From Streptomyces odonnellii (GTDB lineage Bacteria; Actinomycetota; Actinomycetes; Streptomycetales; Streptomycetaceae), in assembly GCF_000981895.1 (NCBI RefSeq), contig NZ_LATD01000138.1:1-33500 (forward strand): a stretch of 33,500 bases of DNA. The letters are read 5' to 3'. The notes beneath the pieces are model-generated. The model saw only the letters and a list, made by a program, of their open reading frames with translations. It did not search any database and was not told where the DNA came from. This document shows, in pieces, positions 7,187 to 15,883 of the stretch (position 1 is the first letter of the stretch; every line of letters starts with the position of its first letter). The position numbers and the translations under genes are program-made.

Positions 7187-8553
7187 TGGAGGCTCCCTTG
7201 CACACGCTCGCCCTCACCGACCCCCGTACCGGACGCGTGCGCGGGGACCTCACGGTCGCCCGGGAGGAGCAGGTCGCCCTGGTGACCGCCGCGGGCCGGC
7301 GGGCCTTCGGCGGCTGGCGGGCGCTGACACCGAGGGAGCGGTCGCGGCGGCTGGAGCGGCTCGCCGCGCTGATCGAGGAGCACGCCGAGGAGTACGGCGC
7401 GCTGGAGCGGGCCGGTACGGGCAAGCCCGCGTCCGAGACGGCCGGCGAGGTGGAGCAGGCGGCCGACCTCTTCCGTTTCTACGCCTGGGCGGCGCGCACG
7501 CGGTCCGCCCCGGCCGCCGGGAGCTTTGTCGCGGGCCACGAGAGCTGGGTCCGCTGGGAGCCGATCGGGGTCGTCGGGGTGGTCGTCCCCTGGAACTACC
7601 CGCTGATGATGGCGACCTGGCGCTGCGCGCCGGCCCTCGCCGCCGGGAACACGGTCGTCGCCAAGCCCGCCGAGACCACCCCCGACTCACTGGTCCTGCT
7701 CGCCGAGCACGCGCGCGAGGCGCTGGGGGAGTCCGTGCTCCAGGCGCTGCCCGGTGACCGGGAGACCGGGCGGCTGCTGGTGGGGTCCGGGGTCGACATG
7801 GTCGCGTTCACCGGCAGCGCGCCCGCCGGGGCCGATGTGGCGGCACGGGCCGGTACGCGGCGGGTCAGCCTGGAACTGGGCGGCAACGGCCCGGTCGTCG
7901 TCCTGCCCGACGCCCCCGCCTTCACCTGGACGGAGCTGGCCGCGGCGGCCACGTACAACGCGGGCCAGAGCTGCGCCGTCCCCGCGCGGGTGATCACGCT
8001 GCGCGAGAACTACGAGTCGGCTGTGGCCCTGCTCGGTGACGCGATGCGCGAGCGGCGCGCGGGCCAGGACTTCGGGCCGCTCAACAACGCGGACCAGGCG
8101 GCGCGTTACGACCGTATCGTCGGCGCGTCCGCCGCGAAGGAACAGACGACCGGCCAACTCGCCCCGGGGGAGGGCGAGGAGGACGGCTACTGGCGCCCGG
8201 CCCGTGTCCTCGCCGGTCTGCCGGACGACGATCCGGCGGTGGTCGAGGAGGTCTTCGGCCCGCTTCTGACGGTCCAGTCGGCGGACACCGTCGAGGACGC
8301 GCTCGCGCTGGCGAACGGCGTGCCGCAGGCCCTCGCCGCGAGCGTCTGGACCCGGGACCTGGCGGCTGGGCTGGACCTGGCGGGGCGGCTGAACGCGGGC
8401 GAGGCCTGGGTGAACTGCCATCTCGTACAGACCGCGGAGCTGCCGCACGGCGGCCGGGGCGCCTCGGGCCACGGCACGGACCTCAGCACGCTGGCGCTGC
8501 ACGAGTACCAGCGCCCGAAGACGATCACGGCCCGGCTGACCGGCCCGCACTGA
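7186..8553 (+). CDS. NAD(P)-dependent aldehyde dehydrogenase family protein
   Basis: A 455-residue protein if ATG 7186 is used (TGATG overlap with the previous stop). A TTG at 7198 has a better Shine-Dalgarno (GGAGG, 5 nt upstream) and would give 451 residues, so the start is ambiguous. ALDH hallmarks are present in order: PWNYP (Asn137), KPAE (Lys160), cofactor motif FTGSAPAG (208-215), general base Glu230 in LELGG, catalytic Cys263 in GQSCAVP, and EEVFGPLL near the C-terminus. The C-terminal SGHGTDLS-type ending resembles gamma-aminobutyraldehyde dehydrogenases. It is ~25-40 residues shorter than usual (~480-500), mainly between the catalytic Cys and the EVFGP motif. As last gene of the operon it probably oxidises an aldehyde made or used with the neighbouring ligase. 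The substrate is unknown. Confidence 0.9.
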   Translation: MEAPLHTLALTDPRTGRVRGDLTVAREEQVALVTAAGRRAFGGWRALTPRERSRRLERLAALIEEHAEEYGALERAGTGKPASETAGEVEQAADLFRFYAWAARTRSAPAAGSFVAGHESWVRWEPIGVVGVVVPWNYPLMMATWRCAPALAAGNTVVAKPAETTPDSLVLLAEHAREALGESVLQALPGDRETGRLLVGSGVDMVAFTGSAPAGADVAARAGTRRVSLELGGNGPVVVLPDAPAFTWTELAAAATYNAGQSCAVPARVITLRENYESAVALLGDAMRERRAGQDFGPLNNADQAARYDRIVGASAAKEQTTGQLAPGEGEEDGYWRPARVLAGLPDDDPAVVEEVFGPLLTVQSADTVEDALALANGVPQALAASVWTRDLAAGLDLAGRLNAGEAWVNCHLVQTAELPHGGRGASGHGTDLSTLALHEYQRPKTITARLTGPH

Positions 8554-8593
8554 CCCGACCGGCCTTGCCGGCGCGGGCCGGTGAGACGGTCCA

Positions 8594-8627
8594 GGCCCTG
8601 TCCCGCGAAGATCCGCGGGACAGGGCC
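8594..8627 (+). terminator. Strong bidirectional terminator
   Basis: A perfect 14-bp inverted repeat (GGCCCTGTCCCGCG and its complement) with a 6-nt loop AAGATC lies between the convergent stops of the aldehyde dehydrogenase and TetR genes. It can end transcription from both sides. Confidence 0.85.
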
Positions 8628-8638
8628 CCGGACAAGGT

Positions 8639-9262
8639 CTAGAGCCGCAGGCCGGCCGTCAGGCCGTCCAGGGCGCGGTGGATCAGGTCGAGGAGATCGT
8701 CCCGGCAGCCGCGCTCGCCCCAGTACAGGGTGACCTCGCGCAGCGCGCCCAGTACCGCCGCGACAAAGATCCGCACCTCGATGTCGTCCGGCTCCCGGCC
8801 GGTGCGCTCCGCCAGCACCTCCGCGAACAGCTTCGCCGTCGACGACATGGTCTCGGTCATCCTGGCGCGTACGGCCGGGACTTCGACCATCAGCTTGGTG
8901 CGCTGGACCATCTCGTCGAGCCCCGTCGCCATGACGGTCCGCATCGTCTGGTCCATGAGGAACCGGATGGACTCCAGCGGCGGTTCGCCGGCCGGCCTGG
9001 CGCGCAGCACGGACGCCATGACCGGGTCGTACTCGTCGGTGAGGACGATGTCTTCCTTGGTCGGGAAGTAGCGGAAGACGGTCGAGGGAGACACCTCGGC
9101 CGCCTCCGCGATCTGTTCGATGGTGGTCGCCTCGTACCCTTGCTCGGCGATCAGTCCGTAGGTCGCCCGCCGGATCGCGATCCGGGTCTTGAGCTTCTTG
9201 CGCTCGCGCAGGCCCATCGGGGGCTCGTGCTCCGCGAGGGGGGTACGGGAAGTGGCGGCCAT
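8639..9262 (-). CDS. TetR/AcrR family transcriptional regulator
   Basis: A 207-residue protein, ATG 9262 (an internal Met16 is a possible shorter start). The N-terminal helix-turn-helix is clear: AIRRATYGLIAEQGYEATT, then IEQIAEAAEVSPSTVFRYF, then PTKEDIV. The C-terminal ligand-binding part is helical and not assignable. It starts 5 bases after the stop of the MFS exporter remnant on the same strand, so both would form one transcript. The long palindrome upstream of the exporter (10093-10122) is the natural operator, implying autorepression released by an exported drug. It appears intact although its partner exporter is broken. Confidence 0.92.
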   Translation of the reverse strand: MAATSRTPLAEHEPPMGLRERKKLKTRIAIRRATYGLIAEQGYEATTIEQIAEAAEVSPSTVFRYFPTKEDIVLTDEYDPVMASVLRARPAGEPPLESIRFLMDQTMRTVMATGLDEMVQRTKLMVEVPAVRARMTETMSSTAKLFAEVLAERTGREPDDIEVRIFVAAVLGALREVTLYWGERGCRDDLLDLIHRALDGLTAGLRL

Positions 9263-9267
9263 GGTTC

Positions 9268-10078
9268 CTATTGTCGGGCATCGGCGGGCGCCGGGGCCAC
9301 GCCCGCGTCACCGCCGGGATCCCCGTTCTTGTCCGCGCCGTCACCGGCGCGCCGCGCCGCCCGTCCGGGATCCGGCAGTAGTGTGGCGACCAGCAGCGCC
9401 GAGGCCAGCGCGGCGGCGCCGCAGACCAGCAGGGCGAGATTCATGCCATGGACGTACGCGGCGTCCGCCGAGGCCGCGAGCCCGGGCGAGCCCAGCGTCT
9501 CGGCGACGACGTGCGCGGCGACCGCCGAGTCCCCGGCGGTGTCCGCGGCGGCGGCGGGCAGCCCCGAGGTGTCCAGCCGGGACGCGTAGGCGGCGGCGAG
9601 CAGCGAGCCCAGCAGGGCGATCCCGGCCGCGCTGCCCATCTGCCGTACGGTCATCAGCAGCCCGGAGCCGCTGCCGGCCCGGTCCGCGGGCAGGGTGGCG
9701 ACGGCCCCGTCCATGGCCGGTACGACGGCGAAGCCGAAGCCCACCCCGGCGATGGACAGCCACAGCGCGGTGAACCCGTACCCGCTGTCCACGGTCGTAC
9801 GGCTGCCGAGGACCGCCGCGAAGGCAAGGACGACCAGGCCCCCGGCGATCGGCGATGAGCATCCGGCGGCGGCCGAAGCGGTCGCCGAGCAGTCCCGCGG
9901 GGAGCATCAGGGCGGCGAAGACGACGACATAGGCGTCGGCCGTCCACTGCTGCTGATTGGTGGTGGCGCCCAGCTCCGCGGCCGTCGTCGGCAGCGCCAC
10001 ATTGAGGATCGTCAGATCGAAACCGAGCACGAGCATGCTCGCGACGAGGGCGCCGAGCGCCCACCATCGGCGGCCCAT
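9268..10078 (-). pseudogene. MFS drug exporter (DHA2-like), internal deletion with frameshift
   Basis: From ATG 10078 (Shine-Dalgarno GGAGGAGGG) the frame reads a typical exporter start: MGRRWWALGALVASMLVLGF (TM1), the following NVALPT, TM2, and motif A GDRFGRRRM. Near 9845-9860 the homology jumps to another frame (GGLVVLAFAAVLG...), which continues with the family's C-terminal part (RAGSGSGLL, RQMG.A.GIALLGSLL, last helices) to the TAG at 9268. The joined product would be ~270 residues, whereas this family is ~480-520, so roughly 200-250 residues (about TM3 to TM10) are missing and the two parts are out of frame. The junction contains a short repeat (GATCGCC-like), consistent with deletion between microhomologies. 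Start region, operator and downstream TetR are preserved, suggesting a recent event. An assembly error is a less likely alternative. Confidence 0.85.
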
Positions 10079-10092
10079 GGCAGCCCTCCTCC

Positions 10093-10122
10093 GGGAGTTA
10101 GTGTCAAGTGACAGTAACTCCC
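10093..10122. promoter_or_regulatory. TetR-type palindromic operator
   Basis: A 30-bp dyad whose outer arms are GGGAGTTA and TAACTCCC and inner arms TGTCA and TGACA around a 2-bp centre. 26 of 30 positions are symmetric. It lies 14 bases before the exporter start codon and overlaps its -10 element, as expected for repression by the TetR protein at 8639-9262. Confidence 0.8.
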
Positions 10123-10141
10123 AAAAGGTGGTGAGCGTCAA
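10113..10141 (-). promoter_or_regulatory. Probable promoter of the exporter-TetR operon
   Basis: Reading leftward, TTGACG (10136-10141), a 17-bp spacer and GTTACT (10113-10118) fit a vegetative -35/-10 pair. The -10 falls within the palindrome at 10093-10122. Confidence 0.5.
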
Positions 10142-10209
10142 GTTTGGAGTTGTGGTGGGGTGCTCCGGCGGTTGTGCGCGGGCGGCTCGGCGGGCGCCCG
10201 GCGGACGGC

Positions 10210-11004
10210 TCAGGAGTGCTGGTAGGCCACCAGGGAGATGCCGACGAAGTGCACGACGAACGCGGCCAGGGTGAAGGAGTGGAACACCTCGTGGAAGCCG
10301 AACCAGCGCGGTGACGGGTTGGGGCGCTTCAGCCCGTAGACCACCCCGCCGACGCTGTAGAGCAGCCCGCCGACGATCACCAGTACCAGTACGGCGATCC
10401 CGCCCGTGCGCAGGAAGTCGGGGAGGTAGAAGACCGCGGCCCAGCCCATCGCGATGTAGCACGGCGTGTAGAGCCAGCGCGGCGCCCCGACCCAGAGCAC
10501 CCGGAAGGCGATCCCGGCCGCGGCGGCGGCCCATACCGCCCAGAGCAGGGTCCGGCCGCTGGAATCGGGCAGCAGGAGCATGGTCAGCGGGGTGTAGGTG
10601 CCCGCGATGATCAGGAAGATATTGGCGTGGTCGAGCCGCCGGAGGACGGCCTCGCCGCGCGGGCCCCAGGTGCCCCGGTGATATATCGCGCTCACGCCGA
10701 AGAGCAGGCAGGCGGTCAGGATGTAGATCCCGCAGGCGACCCGGGCGCGGGTCGAGCCGGTGAAGATGACCAGGACCATTCCCGCGACCAGTACGGCCGG
10801 GAACATGCCCGCGTGCAGCCAGCCCCGGAGCCTTGGTTTGACCGCACTGGCCGCGCCGGCCGGGTCGGCCGTGCCGACGGCGTCCACCGCGCCGGCCGCG
10901 TCGGCCGTCCTGGCCGCGCCGAGCTGTTCGGTGCCCCCTTCCCTTGGTCTGTGCGCTTCCTGTGACCGCGGGTTGGCGAGGGGCTCGGGCGCTGCAGGAG
11001 TCAT
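10210..11004 (-). CDS. trhA: Hemolysin III / PAQR (TrhA-type) membrane protein
   Basis: A 264-residue integral membrane protein. ATG 11004 is used; a GTG at 11010, with a weak AGGT 5 nt upstream, is equally possible. After an unusual ~55-residue Ala/Asp/Gly-rich N-terminal extension (repeats of a VGTADPAGA-like unit) come seven hydrophobic segments. Family residues are visible: the GVSAIYHR motif after TM2, RRLDHANIFLIIAGTYTP, and the final HEVFHSFTLAAFVVHF with paired His. In PAQR proteins these residues form an intramembrane Zn site. Bacterial members are called hemolysin III or TrhA and are linked to membrane-lipid/fluidity homeostasis; hemolytic activity is not implied. A perfect inverted repeat just upstream suggests repression by a TetR-type regulator not encoded in the adjacent genes. 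Confidence 0.9.
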   Translation of the reverse strand: MTPAAPEPLANPRSQEAHRPREGGTEQLGAARTADAAGAVDAVGTADPAGAASAVKPRLRGWLHAGMFPAVLVAGMVLVIFTGSTRARVACGIYILTACLLFGVSAIYHRGTWGPRGEAVLRRLDHANIFLIIAGTYTPLTMLLLPDSSGRTLLWAVWAAAAAGIAFRVLWVGAPRWLYTPCYIAMGWAAVFYLPDFLRTGGIAVLVLVIVGGLLYSVGGVVYGLKRPNPSPRWFGFHEVFHSFTLAAFVVHFVGISLVAYQHS

Positions 11005-11015
11005 AGGCACATGCT

Positions 11016-11033
11016 ACCTACGGGAGCGTAGGT
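11016..11033. promoter_or_regulatory. Inverted repeat, likely regulator site upstream of the hemolysin III gene
   Basis: A perfect 7-bp dyad ACCTACG-GGAG-CGTAGGT, 12 bases upstream of the ATG. The TACG...CGTA type is common for TetR-family operators. No adjacent regulator gene is obvious. Confidence 0.6.
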
Positions 11034-11159
11034 TACGTTTCAGTACAAATTCACCCTACGGCCATCCTGGCGGGGTGGTGATGCCGTCTCGCCGGGGTCG
11101 CGATGCCCGTGTGAAGAGTGGCCATGCTCACGTGTGCGGCCCCCTGGACAGATGGGCGC

Positions 11160-11165
11160 TAGAAT
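11160..11165 (+). promoter_or_regulatory. Possible -10 element for pckG
   Basis: TAGAAT matches a vegetative -10 and would place transcription start ~115 bases before the pckG start, but no good -35 is seen at the expected distance. Within the leader, ATG 11177 opens only a seven-codon frame. Confidence 0.25.
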
Positions 11166-11288
11166 CGGATGATCAAATGAGTGCGGTCGGTACCGGATGA
11201 GCGGCCAGTGGGGCCGCGAACGCTACGAAGCGTCCGGGCCGCGGCCCCCAAGGGGCACAAACTCAAAAACCCTCATCAAGGAGCAATC

Positions 11289-13151
11289 GTGGCGCGCGAT
11301 ATCGCGGCTCCCAGCGCCGTCCCCAGCACCCTCCCCAGCGCTCTCCCCACGCAACACGGGGAATTGATCTCCTGGGTCGACGAGATCGCAGCAATCACAC
11401 AGCCGGACAGGGTGGTCTGGTGCGACGGGTCCGAGAGCGAGTACGAGCGCCTGTGCGGGGAGCTCGTCGCCAAGGGGACCTTCATCAAGCTCGACCCGGT
11501 CAAGCGGCCGAACTCGTACTACGCGGCCTCCGACCCGTCCGATGTGGCGCGCGTCGAGGACCGTACATACATCTGCTCCGAGAAGGAGGAGGACGCGGGC
11601 CCGACCAACCACTGGAAGGCGCCCGCCGAGATGCGGGACATCTTCACCGGCGACAAGGGCGTCTTCCGCGGTGCGATGCGCGGCAGGACGATGTACGTGG
11701 TGCCGTTCTGCATGGGCCCGCTGGGCTCACCGCTCTCCGCGATCGGTGTCGAGATCACCGACTCCGCGTATGTCGCGGCCTCCATGCGCACCATGACCCG
11801 TATGGGACAGGCGGTCCTCGACGAACTCGGCCCGGACGGCTTCTTCGTCAAGGCCGTCCACACGCTGGGCGCGCCGCTGGCCGAGGGCGAGAGCGACGTA
11901 CCGTGGCCGTGCAACAGCACCAAGTACATCTCGCACTTCCCCGAGACCCGCGAGATCTGGTCGTACGGTTCCGGGTACGGCGGCAACGCGCTGCTGGGCA
12001 AGAAGTGCTACGCGCTGCGTATCGCGTCCGTCATGGCGCGTGACGAGGGCTGGCTCGCGGAGCACATGCTGATCCTCAAACTCACCCCGCCGCGCGGGAA
12101 GTCCAGGTACGTGGCCGCGGCCTTCCCGTCGGCGTGCGGCAAGACGAACCTCGCCATGCTGGAACCCACCATCTCCGGCTGGACGGTGGAGACCATCGGT
12201 GACGACATCGCGTGGATGCGGTTCGGCGAGGACGGCCGGCTGTACGCGATCAATCCCGAGGCGGGCTTCTTCGGTGTCGCGCCCGGCACCGGCGAGCACA
12301 CCAACGCCAACGCGATGAAGACGATGTGGGGCAACTCGGTCTTCACCAATGTGGCGTTGACGGACGACGGCGACGTCTGGTGGGAGGGCATGACGGAGGC
12401 ACCGCCCGCCCATCTCACCGACTGGAAGGGCAACGACTGGACGCCCGAGTCCGGTACGCCAGCCGCACACCCCAACGCCCGCTTCACCGTCCCGGCCGGG
12501 CAGTGCCCGATCATCGCGCCCGAGTGGGAGGACCCCAAGGGGGTCCCGATCTCGGCCATCCTCTTCGGCGGCCGCCGCGCCACCGCCGTACCGCTGGTCA
12601 CCGAGTCGTTCGACTGGCAGCACGGAGTGTTCCTCGGAGCCAACGTCGCCTCCGAGAAGACGGCGGCCGCCGAGGGCAAGGTCGGCGAACTGCGCCGCGA
12701 CCCGTTCGCCATGCTGCCGTTCTGCGGCTACAACATGGGCGACTACATGGGCCACTGGCTGGAGATCGGCGCGAAGGCGGCGGCCAGGGGCGACGAGTCG
12801 AAGCTGCCGAAGATCTACTACGTGAACTGGTTCCGCAAGGACGACGCGGGCCACTTCGTATGGCCCGGCTTCGGCGAGAACAGCCGGGTGCTGAAGTGGA
12901 TCGTGGAGCGGCTGGAGGGCACGGCGGACGGTGAGCAGACCCCGATCGGTGTGCTGCCGACGAAGGAGTCCCTGGACACGGCGGGCCTGAAACTGTCCGA
13001 CGAGGAGCTGGAGTTGCTGCTGTCGGTGGACCGGGAGGTGTGGCGCGAGGAGGCTTCGCTGATCCCGGCGCACCTGAAGACCTTCGGGGAGCACGCGCCG
13101 AAGGGGCTGTGGGAGGAGTACGAGGCGCTGCTGGGGCGGCTGGAGGTGTAG
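11289..13151 (+). CDS. pckG: Phosphoenolpyruvate carboxykinase (GTP)
   Basis: A 620-residue cytosolic enzyme starting at GTG 11289, with AAGGAG (11278-11283) 5 nt upstream. The frame is open further left, but that extension lacks family similarity and a ribosome site. It catalyses oxaloacetate + GTP to PEP + GDP + CO2, the first step of gluconeogenesis. Diagnostic features: the P-loop with the reactive cysteine, FPSACGKTN (279-287, Cys283); the metal/nucleotide motif [10 protein letters not shown] (from Glu301); [18 protein letters not shown] near the C-terminus. Length fits the GTP-dependent class (~600-620). It is monocistronic, with a strong hairpin 55 bases after the stop. Confidence 0.98.
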   Translation: MARDIAAPSAVPSTLPSALPTQHGELISWVDEIAAITQPDRVVWCDGSESEYERLCGELVAKGTFIKLDPVKRPNSYYAASDPSDVARVEDRTYICSEKEEDAGPTNHWKAPAEMRDIFTGDKGVFRGAMRGRTMYVVPFCMGPLGSPLSAIGVEITDSAYVAASMRTMTRMGQAVLDELGPDGFFVKAVHTLGAPLAEGESDVPWPCNSTKYISHFPETREIWSYGSGYGGNALLGKKCYALRIASVMARDEGWLAEHMLILKLTPPRGKSRYVAAAFPSACGKTNLAMLEPTISGWTVETIGDDIAWMRFGEDGRLYAINPEAGFFGVAPGTGEHTNANAMKTMWGNSVFTNVALTDDGDVWWEGMTEAPPAHLTDWKGNDWTPESGTPAAHPNARFTVPAGQCPIIAPEWEDPKGVPISAILFGGRRATAVPLVTESFDWQHGVFLGANVASEKTAAAEGKVGELRRDPFAMLPFCGYNMGDYMGHWLEIGAKAAARGDESKLPKIYYVNWFRKDDAGHFVWPGFGENSRVLKWIVERLEGTADGEQTPIGVLPTKESLDTAGLKLSDEELELLLSVDREVWREEASLIPAHLKTFGEHAPKGLWEEYEALLGRLEV

Positions 13152-13206
13152 CGCAGGCGGCTGGAGGTCCAGCGCACGGCGCCCGCGCACGCCGACCGCG
13201 TGAAAT

Positions 13207-13245
13207 GCCCCCGCCTGCCGTCCACTCGGGACGGCCGGCGGGGGC
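13207..13245 (+). terminator. Terminator of pckG
   Basis: A 17-bp stem with one mismatch (GCCCCCGCCTGCCGTCC pairing with 13229-13245) and a 5-nt loop, 55 nt after the pckG stop. The rest of this 181-base gap shows no other element. Confidence 0.8.
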
Positions 13246-13332
13246 CCGGGACCGGCAGAGGCAACCCTTCCGCATGTGCGGCGGTCCTACCGTGCGTCAT
13301 GCTCAGCGCGTCGACCGAAAAGGGCGTAGTCC

Positions 13333-13590
13333 ATGGTGTCCGATCCCCGCCGCTGTCTGGACGTACCGCAGGGTTTCGACGACGCGGACGCCGAGACGGC
13401 CGTGCATCCCATGGCCAGGAAGCTGTTCCCCGCCACCACCGCCGCGGAGGCCTTCAGGAAGGCCTCCGAGTGGGTGGCGGAACACAGGGTCTTCCTGGTG
13501 GATGTGTCCTGGGACTTCGCACACGACGAGGACCAGCCCTGCACGCTGAGCGTCTATTTCACGTTCGAGCCGGAGCCGGAGGACATCTGA
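13333..13590 (+). CDS. Small hypothetical protein (85 aa)
   Basis: ATG 13333 follows an AAGGG run ~10 nt upstream. The protein is acidic (many Asp/Glu, ending FEPEPEDI), has no signal peptide or membrane segment, and contains a plausible alpha-beta pattern: a helix TTAAEAFRKASEWVAEH, a strand VFLVDVSWDF, then CTLSVYFTFEPEP. I do not recognise it. Codon bias is typical of the neighbourhood, supporting a real gene. It stands alone between the pckG terminator and a convergent gene. Confidence 0.65.
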   Translation: MVSDPRRCLDVPQGFDDADAETAVHPMARKLFPATTAAEAFRKASEWVAEHRVFLVDVSWDFAHDEDQPCTLSVYFTFEPEPEDI

Positions 13591-13621
13591 CGTCCCGGTC
13601 TCCCGCCGGCGGCTCCGCGCG

Positions 13622-15835
13622 TCAGCGGATCGACATGCCGAAGGCCTTGCCGGTGAGAGCCAGGCCGTTGAGGCCGGGCTGGTACGTCGTCACCGTCCCG
13701 CCCGTGCCGCCCATGGCGTTCGACCACGGCAGCCCGTGGACGGCGCCGCGCTCGGCGGGGCCGTGCGGCATGCCGATCCACAGGTGCGTGCCGGTGGCGT
13801 TGAGGTAGTTGCCCACGCGCTGCGACGCGCCGGGGGTGCCGGGCAGGCCGCGTGCGTTGCCCGCTTCGATCCAGTGCTCGGAGTCTCCCGGCTCGCCCAG
13901 GAGCGAGAAGGTCATCACGATGCCCGCGTCGGTGGCCGTGGCGATGTCCTTGCCGGGTACGCCGACCGCCAGCAGCATGGTCGAGGCCGTGCCCGTCTCG
14001 TTCGGTGCGGTGTTCGCGGTGGCGACCTCCGCGCCGAACTCGTCGCCGGTGGCCGAGGCTCCGTTCACGCCGGCGATCCCCTGGTGGATGGTGGCGAGCT
14101 GGGTGACCGCACCGGCCGCGCTCACCCGCAGGGTGGTCACCTGGCCCGCGTCGGCGAAGGAGGTCGTGCCGACCCACAGCGTCTCGCCGGGTGTGCCGAC
14201 CGCGAGGATCGAGTCGGTGGCGGCGGTGGCGCCGGAGGGGCGGTACGCGGTCATCGACAGGGACTCTCCGAACCGGTCGCCCGGCTCGGCGGCGTCGCTG
14301 ATGCCGTCGGTGTCCTGGTCGACGGTGGCCACGGGGGTCGGTATGTTGTCCGCGCTCAGTTGGTGCTTGAGTACCGTGACCGATCCGGCTTCCGCGGCGG
14401 CCGTGTCGGAGGTCTCGCCCGGAGCGCCGATCGCGAGATGGTTCGGCGAGGCCGTCACTGCGGCGCCGAACCGGTCACCGCCCTCGATGACGCCCACCAC
14501 GCCCGGGTCGTCCTGGTGGATGGAGACGTTGGTGGTGCCGCGCAGATAGAAGACAAGCCCCGCGTCCACATGGCCCTTCAGGTTCTTGCCGGGGACACCG
14601 ATGACCAGGTACGGCTCGCCTGCGGCGGTGTGGCCGGCGGCCAGGGCGGCGCCCATCCGGTCGTCCGCCACCGGCACGTTCTCCTTGACGGCGCCCGAGC
14701 CCGTTCCCTGCTGGAGGCTCAACGCCGCGGCGCCCTTGCCCAGGCCGTCGCGGGAGCCGTAGAGAACGGTCACCAGACCGGCGTCCGCCACGGTGCCGGC
14801 GTCCTCTGAGGGGACACCCACGACCAGATCGGAGCAGCCGTCCTCGTTGTGGTCGAACACGGCCAGCTCCTGGCCGAACCGGTCGCCCGCCTCGGCCGTG
14901 TCCGGCACACCGTCGACGTCCTGGTGGAGCACCACGTTGCCCTTGCCGGCGCCGTAGACGACCCGCACCAGGCCGGCCGCCGACAGACCGGCCACCGACG
15001 CCTCGGGGTCACCGCCCGCCACGTCCTCTACACCGTCGCAGTTGAAGTCGGTCACACGGGTCGCGTTCACCTTGGAGCTGATCCAGGCGCCCAGGTCGTC
15101 CACCCGGGTGGCCACCGCGCCGGTCCGGGTCTCGGCCTCGTCGGTGCCGAAGCAACCCCCCTGCCAGGAACGGCTGCTGACCGCGACCAGCTCGGCCCGG
15201 CCGCCGCTCTCGCGGACGACGGGCCCGCCGGTGTCACCCGCGCAGATCGCCGAAGAGGCTCCCGCACTCGCGAGATCGACCGAGCCGGCGGCGGGCGCGC
15301 CGTCCACGGTGAAGGCGGCGGAGTGCAGCTTGTCGGGCACCCACTGGGTCGCCGTACGGCCGTATCCCGTGGCCTTCAGGCTCTCGCCCGCGGCCGGCAC
15401 GGCGGAGGCGAGCGGGAGCGGCGCGATCCCGGTGGCGGGCCGTGCGAGCCGGGCCAGTACGAGATCACGGCCCTCGTACGGCACGAGCTCGACGACCTCG
15501 GAGACCACGCCCGTGGCGGAGGTGAGATCCGTACGGCCGATGGTGGCGACGGTCCTCCAGGCGGGCTTGCCCGGGGCGACCGCGGTCGGCTGCTGCGGAT
15601 CGGTGGCGAAGCAGCTCGCGGCGGTGGCGATCCACTCGGGCGCCACCAGAGAACCGGAGCAGGCTCGTTCGGAGTCGCCCATGACGAGCTTCGCGCTGAA
15701 GGTGTAAGTGCCGTCGGCGGCGGGGTCTCCGGCGACGGCGGACGCGGAGGCGGTGGTGAGGACGGTCGCGGCGGTCGCGGTCGCCAGGAGTGCTGCGGTG
15801 GCGGCGAGAGCCGCGCGCGGTCGTGAACTGGGCAC
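13622..15835 (-). CDS. Secreted trypsin-like pseudoprotease with FG-GAP beta-propeller
   Basis: A 737-residue protein from GTG 15835 (Shine-Dalgarno AAGGA). An N-terminal signal peptide (~1-35, basic start then Ala/Thr/Leu core, ASA-type cleavage) shows export. Residues ~40-260 have the chymotrypsin-fold layout, but two catalytic positions differ: the TAAHC motif reads T71-AAS-C75 (His to Ser), and GDSGGP reads G200-DTGGP (Ser to Thr). The Asp is kept (GRDLVLARL, Asp124). Residues ~262-737 hold about seven FG-GAP-like blades (DFNCDGVEDVAGGDP, DHNEDGCSDLVVGVP, several V/L-x-I/V-G-x-P-G), with DxNxDG calcium-type loops, as in integrin-alpha-like propellers. I infer a binding or scaffold protein, not a protease. 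It probably follows the upstream secreted protein in one transcript (48-base gap). Confidence 0.88.
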   Translation of the reverse strand: MPSSRPRAALAATAALLATATAATVLTTASASAVAGDPAADGTYTFSAKLVMGDSERACSGSLVAPEWIATAASCFATDPQQPTAVAPGKPAWRTVATIGRTDLTSATGVVSEVVELVPYEGRDLVLARLARPATGIAPLPLASAVPAAGESLKATGYGRTATQWVPDKLHSAAFTVDGAPAAGSVDLASAGASSAICAGDTGGPVVRESGGRAELVAVSSRSWQGGCFGTDEAETRTGAVATRVDDLGAWISSKVNATRVTDFNCDGVEDVAGGDPEASVAGLSAAGLVRVVYGAGKGNVVLHQDVDGVPDTAEAGDRFGQELAVFDHNEDGCSDLVVGVPSEDAGTVADAGLVTVLYGSRDGLGKGAAALSLQQGTGSGAVKENVPVADDRMGAALAAGHTAAGEPYLVIGVPGKNLKGHVDAGLVFYLRGTTNVSIHQDDPGVVGVIEGGDRFGAAVTASPNHLAIGAPGETSDTAAAEAGSVTVLKHQLSADNIPTPVATVDQDTDGISDAAEPGDRFGESLSMTAYRPSGATAATDSILAVGTPGETLWVGTTSFADAGQVTTLRVSAAGAVTQLATIHQGIAGVNGASATGDEFGAEVATANTAPNETGTASTMLLAVGVPGKDIATATDAGIVMTFSLLGEPGDSEHWIEAGNARGLPGTPGASQRVGNYLNATGTHLWIGMPHGPAERGAVHGLPWSNAMGGTGGTVTTYQPGLNGLALTGKAFGMSIR

Positions 15836-15883
15836 GGGATTCCTTAGGTACGTGGCTGGTGGGACACGTCGGCCGGCGACAGG

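Noticed and set aside
5417..8553. Lasso-peptide or beta-lactam biosynthetic cluster, suggested by the AsnB-like ligase
   Set aside because: No precursor peptide, RRE protein, transglutaminase-like protease or carboxyethylarginine synthase gene is present around it.
11181..11288. N-terminal extension of PEP carboxykinase
   Set aside because: It lacks similarity to the family and a ribosome site, whereas GTG 11289 has AAGGAG at ideal spacing and gives the usual length.
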